Below are positions 18,160-27,809 of a stretch of DNA of 35,919 nucleotides, one piece after another. The translations under genes were made by a program, and so were the position numbers. A model generated the notes under the pieces. The model had not been told where the DNA came from and made no database searches. It saw nothing but the letters and a program-made list of their open reading frames with translations. This DNA is from Chara braunii (lineage: Eukaryota > Streptophyta > Charophyceae > Charales > Characeae). The first letter of the stretch is position 1; each line of letters begins with the position of its first letter. The DNA is taken from assembly GCA_003427395.1 (NCBI GenBank), contig BFEA01000199.1, positions 1,606,524-1,642,442 on the forward strand, written 5' to 3'.

Positions 18160-21047
18160 TATAGTACGGTGGTTTAATCTGCTTCCATGCCAAAAGAACT
18201 GACCTCCAGAAGACAGATTTTGACCGTCTATTCATAAAGGACTCGCAACCAAAGCACGACCAAACGTCCGCATGATTCGACAGATTTCATTCCTTGCCCA
18301 AAATATATTCGCCTAACTGTACCCAAAACTTGTTATGTGGAGCCAGTGTCGCTCTGATAGGCCATTTTGCAAGGAACACAATTTTTCGCAGCCTGGGGTC
18401 CAACAGTCCCAGACCCCCTTCCATTCTTGGGGCGACGATTACATCCCGGGCTACCTTATTCAAGCCGCTTTGATCCTCAACTGCTTCCGGTTTCCAAATC
18501 AAATTTCTTGTCATTGCTCTAATGCGAGTATACGGTGTATCTCCCATGAGGTGGACAACCAGAACGTACCACACAACAGAGAAGGCTGAAGCTGCGATTA
18601 GAAGCGCATGCCCAAACAAGCAGTGAAAATAAGGTTTGTTCCAGCTGGCAATGCGTGACAAAACCCTCTGTTCCAGCAGTTGATCCTGTATACCTGTGCA
18701 GTTAGAGATTGGCACTTGGACACCTAGAAAACGTTCCGACGAGTCCCCTAGTACGCTTTTCATTCCCCAATCCACACAAAGTTGATGGGAGCAAGGTAAT
18801 AAATAGACAAACTTAGTCCAATTTATCGAAGCCTCGGAGAGAGTACAGTAGGTTTTAGGGACCTGGGCGATTTGATCGAAGACACGTGGGGAGTTTTCTG
18901 CACAAATTGTTAGATCATCTGCAATAGCCCCTGCCTTTCATTCCACGTCTGGTTTAATTTTCAGTCCTGTAATCTGTGGATTAAATATGATATTATCAAG
19001 GACTTCCAGGTGTATTACGAAAAGCAATGGGGCCAACGAGCGGCCCTGTCGCAAAGACCTCGTTAATTTAAAAGTCTCAGAGCGGTGCCCATTAATCATT
19101 ACAGAAGTCTCGGCATGAGAGTACATTCCCTGTACCCAAGTGCAAATGTTCTTTCCAAAATTCATGTGCTTCAAAGTGGTTCGAACAAAGGACCACCCCA
19201 CCTTGCCATACGCCATCTCCATATCAAGGAGAAGGATGGCAACGTCCCTGTTCTCCTTTGCAATAATTTTCACTGGTTGCATAGTAGTGATAATATTTTC
19301 ATGGATAGAGCGCCCTTTAACAAAGGCACCCTGCTCCTGGCCAACTAAATGCGGCAGATACACAACAAGTCTCAGAGCCAAAGCTTTAGCTAGAAGCTTG
19401 TAAGTTGCATTTAACAATGAAATCGGTCGCTAGTTTTGTGTGTCATTTTTTGAACCTTTTTTGTACAAAAGTGAAATGACGCCTTCTACCATACCCCCGG
19501 GGAGAGCTCCCCCCAGAAGTATGTTGTTGAAGAGATCTGTGAGGACCAGGCCAAGGACGTTGGGCCAGAATGAATTCGATGGGCAACCCATCCGGTCTCG
19601 GGGCCTTACCTTTGGTCATAGCCTGCGCAACCAACTTCAGTTCTTATGTTGAAAGTGGACGATCGAGGTTGAGGGCAATGTGTGTTGGAACCCGTTTATT
19701 AGAGAAATTCCAAAAATTAAAAGAGTCTCGTAAGTCAATATCAATAGAGTCAAAAGGGCGGCGTGTTGTAAAGATGTCACTGAAATATTCTTTGGCATAT
19801 TCACTCATCTAGATAGTGTTTTTGGTTGGCGGGGCTGTGAGCGAGAAAGGGTACTCCAACTCCTTCATAAGGGGTCTGGCACGAGCTTTCATAAGGACCT
19901 GACAGGTTTTCTTAGTCATGCGATCATGATTTATCATCCCTTTGATACTTAGTCAGTCCTTACGCTGTTCTTCCTGCCTTGCCTCATGTTTTTCCAGGGT
20001 AGCTAAGGCTTCTTGTCTTTTAAGATACCAGTAGAGGTCTGAGACTGTATGGGTTCCAAAGTTCTGCTCCGCGTGTGTTATGATAGCTCTAAGATCCTGC
20101 AATTGTTTGTGCATTTTGATACTTTTTATTTTTGAGTAGATACTGCAGGCTTCTTGTAGAAAGGTCATCAAACCATCATACCATAGTTGTGGGGAAGCAC
20201 AAAGTGAATAGGTTTTTCCCCAGTTTTGTACGATGCGTTTCAATCACTGGGTCAAAGCCTCATCCTTCAGATGAGTGACGTTCAGTCTGAAGTGTCCCAG
20301 TCCTCTATCTGGATCACCCCCCAATTGCAAATCAAATATTATAGGGGAGTGATCCGAGAGGGGGAACACCCCCAGATAAGCCTCCAAACAGTTCCTCCAA
20401 GGAGTGTCGTTTAGCAATGCATAGTCCAGACGCCTGGCGGACGCCGCCTCTTGCGCATTCCCAAACCGGGAAAAGTCATGAAGGTCCGGGTTCGGGTGAC
20501 CATACACGTCTGTCAGTCCCAAGGTGTGAATGAATTCATGCAATAGTAACGCATCTTTGTGCAGAGGAGCTACCAAAGGCGAATCTAACCCTGGGTTCAA
20601 GACCGTATTCCAATCTGCAGCAAGGATAAGACTCTGTGCATCCGGAGTTAGTTCTGGCAAATCGACAATGAAATGGACTCTTGCATTAAATTCTGTTGGG
20701 AGATAAAGCGACATTATTACCCGTGATTCTAACTCAATCTCTACTTTTACCCAACACCATCGGCCTGATGCATCCATCAAAGAATCGATTACCTCGATCA
20801 ACAAATCATAACGGAATAGAATAACCATCCCACCCTTCGTGCCGACAGCAGGTGACCAGAGCTGGAACCCAGACCACCACTGTCGCATTTCGCTAATTTT
20901 ATCATCATTTAACTTGGTTTCTTGAATGAACATTATTTTAACCTCATTTTCAAGCATCCAGCTATGCAAACAGTTACGTTTATTTCTGTTAGAGGTGTCT
21001 CCTAGGCCCCTGATATTCCAGGTGGCGAAGAAGAGCCTATTTCGCAT
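18160..21047 (-). pseudogene. L1-like LINE ORF2: endonuclease, RT and C-terminal domain, broken
   Basis: This ORF nicks target DNA and reverse-transcribes the LINE RNA at the nick. The APE endonuclease at 20244-21047 is well preserved: N11 (ATWNIRG), E43 (FIQETKL), D145/N147 (AADWN), D208/Y209, and S231-D232-H233. The linker is at 19953-20243. The RT runs from about 19640 to 18880, with KGKAPRPDGLP, the GAFVKGRSIHEN block, LLLDMEMAYGKV, SLRQGRSLAPLLF and the catalytic ADD at 18914-18922. A C-terminal domain follows (18287-18775). Breaks are TGA at 20244-20246, 19953-19955 and 18938-18940, TAG at 19430-19432, and a frameshift near 19560. Its start overlaps the ORF1 stop by 11 nt. Confidence 0.9.
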
Positions 21048-22079
21048 TAGTGCCTACTTGTCTGGTTGCAAGCTGGATTCGGTCTGAAGTACGTTGCAGT
21101 AGAGAATATTTACAACGCCTGATGTTTTTTTCTTCAGCCTTAGGTCGAGAATCCAACCAACTAGGCCGCAAAGTGAAGTTCAGTTGTGCCGAAAGGATGA
21201 TGGTCTTGTTGGACGACTGCACTAAATAAGTTGCTGTTGTTCGTGTCGTCAATCCATCCACAAGATTAATTTCTCTTACCGTAGGATGTTTGGGATCGAT
21301 CAGTTGAGATAGTCGAAGATAGGAGATGTTAAGTTCTTTCAATTGCTCCTTGCCAAGAGGACAAGTGTCAAGGAAGGCATAAAACAGGGCTAACTTCCTC
21401 CCGTGGTTCGACATCAGATGTCTGGACAGTTTATTGTCAGGGATTAGCCTGCTCCTGAATTTATTTCGGACTTGTTGCTTTGCTGTGGTGATAACCGAAG
21501 CTTCAAATGGATCATCTGTAGATGCCGAGACAGGGAAAAACTTCCCCTTCTGTTGGTCGTTAACTACCAAGGTCACAGGGCCTTGAACAGAGGGGACATA
21601 GAAAATTGAAACAACATGTTTGAACACGGTCTCTCCCCTCGTCAAAGTGGGGACAAAGGGGGTCATTGCCAACGTAAGATTGCTTGTTTGTGCCTTGGAG
21701 GGAAGGGCCTCCTCTGTCGCCTGGATGTAAGGATGTTCAGCATCTGAGCCATCAGATGAATTTCGGTGGGTGACCACTGATCCCTGAATACCTTATTTTT
21801 TCTTGCCTTTTTGGACGATTAGATTTTCTGAAGTTTCGCCACAGCAGCAAGGGCAGGTGGCTCATCAACCACAGAGAGCGCTAGAGCATCTGCTCCCTCC
21901 ACCTCACTGATCTCCATTGAATCCTCATTGACACTGTTCTTGTTGAGATTGAGGGCTCATTGTGCCTCGAGCTCTTTTCCTAACTCTTTTTTGAAGTCAA
22001 TCTGAAAGGAACCAGAATCCCCTGCTTCGTGCAGGTCAAAGAGTATGGAAGGTGTTGCGGCCTCCTCCTGAGTAGCCAT
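21037..22079 (-). pseudogene. LINE ORF1, broken
   Basis: The protein upstream of the LINE endonuclease would be the RNA-binding component of the LINE particle. A Met start (MATQEEAATPS) is at 22079. The first part is acidic (KKELGKELEAQ and later EISEVEGADALALSVV) and is interrupted by TGA at 21957-21959 and a frame change near 21800. The second part is open for 246 codons (21037-21777) and includes TRGETVFKHVVSIFYVP and a basic C-terminus. I see no zinc knuckle and do not recognise the fold. Its stop codon lies inside the first codons of ORF2. Confidence 0.65.
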
Positions 22080-22281
22080 TGGAGGAAGGGGCTTCACCGC
22101 CCTTGTAGGCCGCCATACTTGGCCCAAGGACGAGAAAGTATCGTACAGCCTGTTCGTGAACGTCGAGGTATACATGGAGAGCGGGGGGGGGTAAACCATC
22201 AACTCTACTCCCACCCCCAGACCCACGGCTGTCAGGGTTTCTCCCCAGGCGAGACATGGGACCCATGCGTTTTTGTCTGGG

Positions 22282-23681
22282 TCATCTACGAGTGATCAAT
22301 TGGTCGGGCTCCACGTCCCGTTGTTGCTCTTGAGGGCAAGGTCGCATCACATTTGTATATTCATCATCTGAGTAAAACCACCACCTGCAGCGGGAACACC
22401 ACGGAGTGGAGGCACGAACAACATCCATAGTGACGAGCTCCTCTTCTAATAATTCAATTGTTAATGAAGGGCGGTACGAGAATCTCGCTTGCGATTTCAG
22501 GTCGAAGAATGGACATGTGTCTTTTCGATTGAACGATCTAGCGGTTGCGCCACGAACAACATGTTTGGGTTTCGTTAGCAAATTTTCTGAAATTAAACAT
22601 CAACTCCCCCATGCTTCTATTCTTTAGCCAAACGACCCTCATCCTTCGCACGATCATCCTCTTCCATTCGTCGTCCACATTCGCCTGCATCACCTTATTC
22701 GCACAGAGTGATCTAGTCTCAGGTTTACATAATTCATCATTGTACGTAGCCCTCACAACCAAACGTGTTCTCACGTTCACATCAAACTTCCTCCTAATCG
22801 CTCTAGACAAAATCAACCGTAATTGATAACGGCTTCGTTTCTCCGCAAAACACCTTATTGCCGAAAAAGCTCTTACTATAATCGGGAAATCCCATTGTAC
22901 CAACTCCCTACGAGAAGGTGGGTTGGACAGCAAGCCGGCCAGAGTCGGTTTCAATACCAAAGCCTTTAACAGGAAAGGCACAACCGCAAAAAACTGTACA
23001 AACTTCCCTGCACAAAACTTCCCTTTACCTTTTCTCAAGAGCTCCGTAATTTCGTTGACAAGAATCAAAGATGACCCATACTTATGCTTCACCACTTTCC
23101 AATTCTCTGCCCACCGATCTCCTCCCGCACATGAAATTCCAACATGCGAGATCTTATTCTTCACGCGCGCATCCAAAATCACCGTCAGACGAGGCGACAC
23201 TATCCCACTCGTTGAGTGGAACACCAGATGCGTTTTGCAGATGCGTTTTGCATCGACCCTTCTCCACACCTCCCCATTCCCTTATCGCCTTCCTACTTCT
23301 CTCTCGTTTCCCTGGTCTCTGCCGTCTCATCCTACTCTTTTTATCCCTGCTATTCAGATGTGGGCAGAGCCAACCAATCATACGCTTCTCCAACTGCAGC
23401 ACATCACTCCCCTCACATCAACACAGAGGAATAGCTACATACTGTCCCATGCGGCAACACCTCAACGAACTATACAGTTTATGATTACGCTTCCCTCCAT
23501 TTATCACTTGCGGATTCAAAGCTCGGTAAACATGCTTAGTCCACCTTACTGGTAAAGACCTCGTTGTAGAGCCAACATACAAATGTCTAGTCCAGGGCGA
23601 GAGAAACACATAAACAAGTGGCCCCTCATAGGCCTCAAAGTCGAAACCCTCAGTCAGTCTTTCAAACCAATACCCTCTCAA
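22282..23681 (-). pseudogene. GIY-YIG endonuclease protein, broken; possible Penelope-like element 5' half
   Basis: The N-terminal domain (23418-23681) fits the GIY-YIG nuclease fold: GPLVYVFL as the first strand, LYVGSTTRSLPVRWTKH as the YIG block with its Arg, then after a TGA (23418-23420, likely an old Trp) LEKRMIGWLCPHLN with the conserved Glu and the P-LN end. A frameshift caused by a 13-bp duplication (23225-23250) leads into a 243-codon basic segment (22538-23269) ending near NFRKFANETQTCCSW. Another frame (22282-22581) then continues. No RT follows; LINE ORF1 begins within about 200 bp. An N-terminal GIY-YIG with a later Cys-rich part recalls the permuted Penelope-like elements (Naiad/Chlamys), but that is inference. 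A homing-type or stand-alone nuclease is the alternative. Confidence 0.6.
23225..23250. repeat. 13-bp tandem duplication causing a frameshift
   Basis: CAGATGCGTTTTG occurs twice in a row (23225-23237 and 23238-23250). Thirteen is not a multiple of three, and the GIY-YIG protein frame changes exactly here. The duplication is therefore the likely cause of that frameshift. Confidence 0.9.
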
Positions 23682-23721
23682 TTTACCAGCCCAAGGGATC
23701 TCACCTCTAATTATCAGATTA

Positions 23722-25306
23722 ATGACCAGTAAGCGAAAGAAAGCATTGAATTCTCCATCCCTCAGGAAAAAGTCCGTCGCTATAGCGGGCGTGCCATCTA
23801 ATCGGGGGTGCTTCCAGTGTGGGCCTTTAAGTCATTGGATTCGGGATTGTCCTCAGAGAGCCGGAGGGTTTCGACCTCCCACAACCGGTGCGAATGCGGT
23901 GCCAATTGGGCCTCATGTTTTAGCGCTACCTGCTCCTGGCGGGGGTTTGGCATATACAATATACCTCCACCAGCAGCCAACTACAAAGCAAGTAATGCTA
24001 CGGGGAGCAGCTATCAATCGCAAGCGAGGCCTGGATGCTGGAGGGCAAATCAGGAACGTCTCGATAAATGATATAATGAGTATTTGGAGGATAAGCGGAA
24101 GGAAGCCAGAAGGAAGGAGGAAGAGGAGAAAGTAATAAAATTGAAGGAAGAAGAAGACAGGAAACTACAGTGGAAGCTTGAGAGGGAGCAGTTGGAGCGG
24201 GAGATGGGTGAGCAATTAGATAAGAGATTGGAGTTGTTGGGGCATGCCTCTAAAGGTGCTCGGACCGATCAGGGTGGCGCCAATGGAGGAGAGGACGAAG
24301 TAGCGCGCTTGACGAGAAAAAACGACGAATTGAAGAAGAAGTTGGGAGGTGAGGCCGTCCGACAAGAGGAGGACAAGATTCTTCGTTTGCAGCGTGAACT
24401 GACGGCATTGCGAAGACAAGTTACGGAAAAGCAAACCGAAAGCGACGAAATCTATGCGTTGAAACAAGAGATCGAATAATTGAAAGGTACAACATATGTG
24501 AAGATTAATTTTGAAGTTGAAATTCCCGGACTGAAAAAAAGTTGGAAGTGTTGCGCATTAAAAACGAAAAGTCGACGGAGGAAGCTAAGATATGGAAGGA
24601 TGAGGCACTTAGACCAGGGAACAAGCGTGGGAGCGTTGCGGTTGATACTCTGGGGTGTTCAAATCGTGGCACTCCGAAGCCTCGATGGACGGACAATTTT
24701 AGGGTAGCAGATAAGTGGGGAGAGGATTATCGGAAACTTCGAGGTATGCAGCAAATGTCGAATGTCGAGGTACAAATGTTGAAGGAAAAGAGAGCAGTCA
24801 CGGAGATGAAAAGGATGGAGGCTGAAATGTAGGTCAAAAGTCTATAAGAACGGCTAAGTAAACTAACAGTTGCGGACGAGGGGAAGGAGCAGGTGGAGAA
24901 GGGCACAAATTTGAAAGATCGGTTGGAGGCAGTGGCGATGGGATCTGCGAGAAAAGGGAAGAAGGCTACCCCGCGCAGGGCACCACAAAAAACGGTCGAT
25001 GACAGAGATAAGGTACAAGAGGTTAACGATCGGCACGAATTTATGGAAGAACAAAAGAAGCGGCTTTGTATGTTGAGGAAGGCGGGATTGGAACCGCTGT
25101 GCAAAGAGGCGGGGATTAAACTTGGGAAGGTTGAGCAAACTATCAACGAGTTGGCGGAGCATCGAGCAGACAAGGCTTTTGGGAAAGAAAAGGGAAAACA
25201 ACCAGCATCTAGGGAAAAGTATTTGATTTGCGAGGTAGAACAAGATGAATCACAGAAGAACACAGACGCATCAGATGGGACTGATGATAGGAGCGTGGAG
25301 CTCTGA
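23722..25306 (+). pseudogene. CCHC zinc-knuckle and coiled-coil retroelement protein, broken
   Basis: The first segment (23722-24135) has an ATG start and a perfect CCHC knuckle, CFQCGPLSHWIRDC (C30, C33, H38, C43), followed by a proline/glycine-rich stretch. A frameshift near 24065 leads to a strongly charged coiled-coil segment (24084-24479; KEEEEKVIKLKEEEDRKLQ and LTALRRQVTEKQ). A TAA and another shift follow, then 24542-24832 (ALRPGNKRGSVAV, TPKPRWTDNFR) and, after stops, 24893-25306 with GLEPLCKEAGIKLGKVEQ and an acidic end. This arrangement suits a nucleic-acid-binding, self-assembling gag-like ORF1. The element class is not certain. It stands head to head with the GIY-YIG fragment, so it is not in one transcription unit with it. 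An open stretch of about 80 codons continues in frame after the stop. Confidence 0.65.
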
Positions 25307-25732
25307 GGAGACGTCCCGAGCGTCGCCGAATTATGGTCGTTAGCGTTTGAGTGTCGTAGAAGAAGATGCGAAGCTGTGTTAACGCTTGCCGAGAAGTCGG
25401 GCTCAAATGGGTATTTATTGACTGATCTGATTTCCTCTACTTCCTGTGCCTACTCTCCCTCTGAGCTGCCTTCTGAGTCTTTTTCGAAAGTCAACAGAAG
25501 CAGAAACAGAAGCGTTCGATACTGGATCACAGTAGCTATACGATAAACAAAGACAATAACGTGTCACACCCTCGTAGTACAATCACTACGGTGGTTCGAA
25601 CGTCGAAATGAAGGTGAGATAGCTGCACATTCATTCAACAAATGTCATCATACAAATGCAATCCAAACGAACGTCGGTCCACAGAGACCTAAAACACTCA
25701 TCATGCATAGACCACGATCAGACAATGTGTTG

Positions 25733-25830
25733 GAAGAAGAGAAGGAGGAGGAGGAGGAGGAGAAGAAGAAGAAGAAGAAGAAGAAGAAGAAGAAGAAGAA
25801 GAAGAAGAAGAGCAGAGGAAGAAGACACAC
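25733..25830 (+). repeat. (GGA)n/(GAA)n microsatellite
   Basis: GGA triplets (about 25743-25762) pass into about 17 GAA triplets (to 25811) and degenerate GAA words to 25830. The Arg-rich or Phe-rich frames are artefacts. Long GAA runs can form triplex DNA. Confidence 0.95.
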
Positions 25831-25965
25831 TGCGACACATCGGCATTCTCCCGAACGTGACAACAGGCTAGATTAATAAAGCATGAAGAACAAGCCTGCG
25901 GAGCCTGGAACGAAAGTGAGCATCGCGCTATCGTAAAAAAACCTAGACCAAGCTCACCGGCGAAT

Positions 25966-26014
25966 GACCCGACATGTTTCGTCCGGTCGTCGGAACCGGA
26001 ACTCCTCAGGGGTC
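25966..26014 (-). ncRNA. Minimal type I hammerhead ribozyme motif
   Basis: Read on the minus strand from 26014, all invariant parts are present in order. Stem I 5' part is GACCC; the core box is CTGAGGA; stem II is GTTCCGG with CCGGAC (six pairs, one bulged U) closing a 9-nt loop. The second core box is GAAA, stem III is a single C-G pair beyond the A-U pair with a 2-nt loop (AAACATGT), the cleavage triplet is GTC, and the stem I 3' part is GGGTC. Cleavage would fall between 25971 and 25970. The tiny stem III includes the palindrome ACATGT, which would favour activity as a dimer. Hammerheads of this shape are known from Penelope-like elements and plant retrozymes. No self-cleavage is demonstrated. 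Confidence 0.78.
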
Positions 26015-27000
26015 TACGTCACGATGAGTGACTACTGACGCGTCGCTATTCTATTTAAGGGACGTAGACCAAAAGACTAGAGGCAGAACACACGAGAAAA
26101 GGCCAACAGAAAGAAAAGCATATAGGGCCCCTATCACACCCAGTCCCGTGAAGTCCCATCTCAGCCGGAGTCCCATCGGGTCGCATAGCCCGGCGGAAAA
26201 ACAAAAAACCCTTTTGTCCACTACAGTCCTATCCTCAGAGTACCTAGCCTATCCCCACAAATTGCCCCCTACCCATACAAGCCGCCAGGCCCCGGAAAGA
26301 CCCCTCTTTTGCCTGGGAGAAACTTGTCCCATCCCCTCAACAAACGCACCCACTGGCAAAGAGGATTGAAAAAAATGTCCGAATGTGGACGTGTTCCACG
26401 CAGAGATGCCCCAAAGCAGGTCAATCACAATCTGTCGCACCTCTCACAAACACGTCCAGATTCAGACAATTATTCCACCTTTGGCTGCGAACAAAAATCA
26501 TGGCGGTGTAGCCTTCCACGTTCTGAGGTAGATTCACTCTCCTTCTGCACATTTGGAGAAAAAGTGGAGCGAGGCCCATAATGGCTGGTGCTACCCAGTC
26601 CCACAACGAGCACCGGAGCATCATTCTTGAACCGCGTCTCGTTTTGAGCGGGCTGGCATCCTTACGAGGGGCCGCGCTAATTCTTTGGGCCTCGATCCAC
26701 CGCTCATCAAATGTGCAAATGAGAATGAATCTCCAGCAAGAACACGGGGAGATGCACCGCTACATCACCATATTTTTTGTCTTTTGTGTCTAGTCGTGTT
26801 GCGAGGCCCTTTGTTTCAGCGGCTGTGTCGTGCTTTGGGATTCGAACACCTTATCGATTTATCAATAACATTTCGTGGCCCGATTTCGGTACGCTTTTCT
26901 CCGCGTTCGGCCTCCGGCGAAAAAGAATTGATTTTAGTTCCCCCGCTTTTCTTCAGGTCCTAACGGGCCGGGCGCCCTAACTACGTAGCGAAATTTTTAC
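26015..27000. other. Upstream region of H2A, no other gene recognised
   Basis: The first part contains a 10-bp inverted repeat, GACGTAGACC (26063-26072) against GGTCTACGTC (26011-26020), beside the hammerhead. The rest is C-rich, non-repetitive sequence. No divergent histone gene (H2B, H3 or H4) is visible here on the opposite strand, although histone genes are often paired. Confidence 0.5.
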
Positions 27001-27020
27001 AAAAAAAACAGAAATTGTAG

Positions 27021-27028
27021 TTTCCCGC
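27021..27028 (+). promoter_or_regulatory. E2F-type site upstream of H2A
   Basis: TTTCCCGC matches the E2F/DP consensus TTTSSCGC exactly. It lies about 120 bp upstream of the TATA box. E2F sites are known to drive S-phase expression of replication genes, including plant histone genes. Binding is inferred. Confidence 0.6.
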
Positions 27029-27096
27029 GCGCAAGCCAGGGGCGCGGCCCAGGTTCCTTTTGGACGCCTGCCTAATGAGCCTGCAAGTTTTACGCG

Positions 27097-27101
27097 ATTG
27101 G
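27097..27101 (-). promoter_or_regulatory. CCAAT box (reverse orientation)
   Basis: ATTGG on the + strand is CCAAT on the minus strand, 40 bp upstream of the TATA box. This is a normal position for a NF-Y site in histone promoters. The motif is short, so chance cannot be excluded. Confidence 0.45.
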
Positions 27102-27140
27102 TCCGCTGGCCTGACTGTCGCTGGAAGCAGCTGTCGGGAG

Positions 27141-27148
27141 TATAAAAT
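27141..27148 (+). promoter_or_regulatory. TATA box of H2A
   Basis: TATAAAAT lies 166 bp before the ATG. Transcription would be expected to start about 25-35 bp downstream, around 27170-27180 (CTCAGATCC), giving a 5' leader of about 135-145 nt. Confidence 0.75.
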
Positions 27149-27313
27149 CTCGGGTGGATTCGTTTGACTGCACTCAGATCCGTGGTCATTGAGCTGCCGC
27201 TTTATCGATAGTAGTCGTTAGCTCGCGCTGCTGCTCCACTCTTACCATTTGTCTACTCTGTTCGTCCTCGGTTTCCTTCCACTTTATCCTCCTCTCTACT
27301 CCAAGCTTCAGTC

Positions 27314-27700
27314 ATGTCGGGCCGTGGAAAGACTGCACGCAAGAAGGGCGTTTCTCGCTCGCAGAAGGCGGGGCTCCAGTTCCCCGTTGGTAGAATTGCC
27401 CGGTACTTGAAGGCAGGGAAGTACGCAACCAGAGTGGGGGCTGGTGCTCCCGTCTATCTTGCTGCGGTGATGGAGTACCTGGCTGCGGAGGTGTTGGAGC
27501 TGGCAGGCAATGCTTCCAGGGACAACAAGAAGACCAGGATCGTGCCGAGACACATCCAGCTCGCGGTGCGCAACGACGAGGAGTTGTCCAAAGTTCTCGG
27601 TAAAGTCACCATTGCCGCCGGCGGCGTGCTGCCCAACATTCACTCTGTGCTTCTTCCCAGGAAGACTGGCCCAGGGAGCAAGAAGGAGGGCGAGGCATAA
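27314..27700 (+). CDS. H2A: Histone H2A, canonical replication-type
   Basis: This core histone pairs with H2B in the nucleosome. The 128-residue product is full length and intronless. The basic tail ([19 protein letters not shown]) is followed by the histone fold: [39 protein letters not shown] and [18 protein letters not shown]. The acidic patch is complete (E54, E59, E62, D88, E89, E90). The docking segment [15 protein letters not shown] is present, with K117 in the place of the ubiquitinated Lys 119 of animals. The short tail ends KKEGEA. It lacks SQEF/SQEY (so not H2A.X), SPKK (not H2A.W) and H2A.Z features. E2F, CCAAT and TATA elements precede it and a histone-type stem-loop follows, which points to S-phase regulation. 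The frame is intact, unlike its neighbours. Confidence 0.97.
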   Translation: MSGRGKTARKKGVSRSQKAGLQFPVGRIARYLKAGKYATRVGAGAPVYLAAVMEYLAAEVLELAGNASRDNKKTRIVPRHIQLAVRNDEELSKVLGKVTIAAGGVLPNIHSVLLPRKTGPGSKKEGEA

Positions 27701-27793
27701 ACTCCTTGGCGCTACCGGTAGCTCGAGAGCGACCGGTTGCCGGCATGGTGTCATTGCAAGTCGGTGAACTTGCTGTGCGCCGCCATCATTCTT

Positions 27794-27809
27794 GGTGTTT
27801 TTAAACACC
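27794..27809 (+). promoter_or_regulatory. Histone mRNA 3' stem-loop
   Basis: GGTGTTTTTAAACACC forms a 6-bp stem (GGTGTT/AACACC) with a TTTA tetraloop, 94 nt after the H2A stop. It has the exact 16-nt geometry of the SLBP-bound stem-loop of replication-dependent histone mRNAs: GG at the base, a closing U-A pair and a U-rich four-base loop. ACCA follows on the 3' side. No clear purine-rich downstream element is seen. Green algae use such a signal; land plants generally do not. Confidence 0.8.

Noticed and set aside
25299-25340. Possible hammerhead on the plus strand (CTGAGGAG followed by CGAAT)
   Set aside because: The second core box is GAAT rather than GAAA, stem II does not close properly and there is no stem III.
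26581-26793. Short ORFs upstream of H2A as a divergent partner histone
   Set aside because: They show no histone-fold sequence on either strand.
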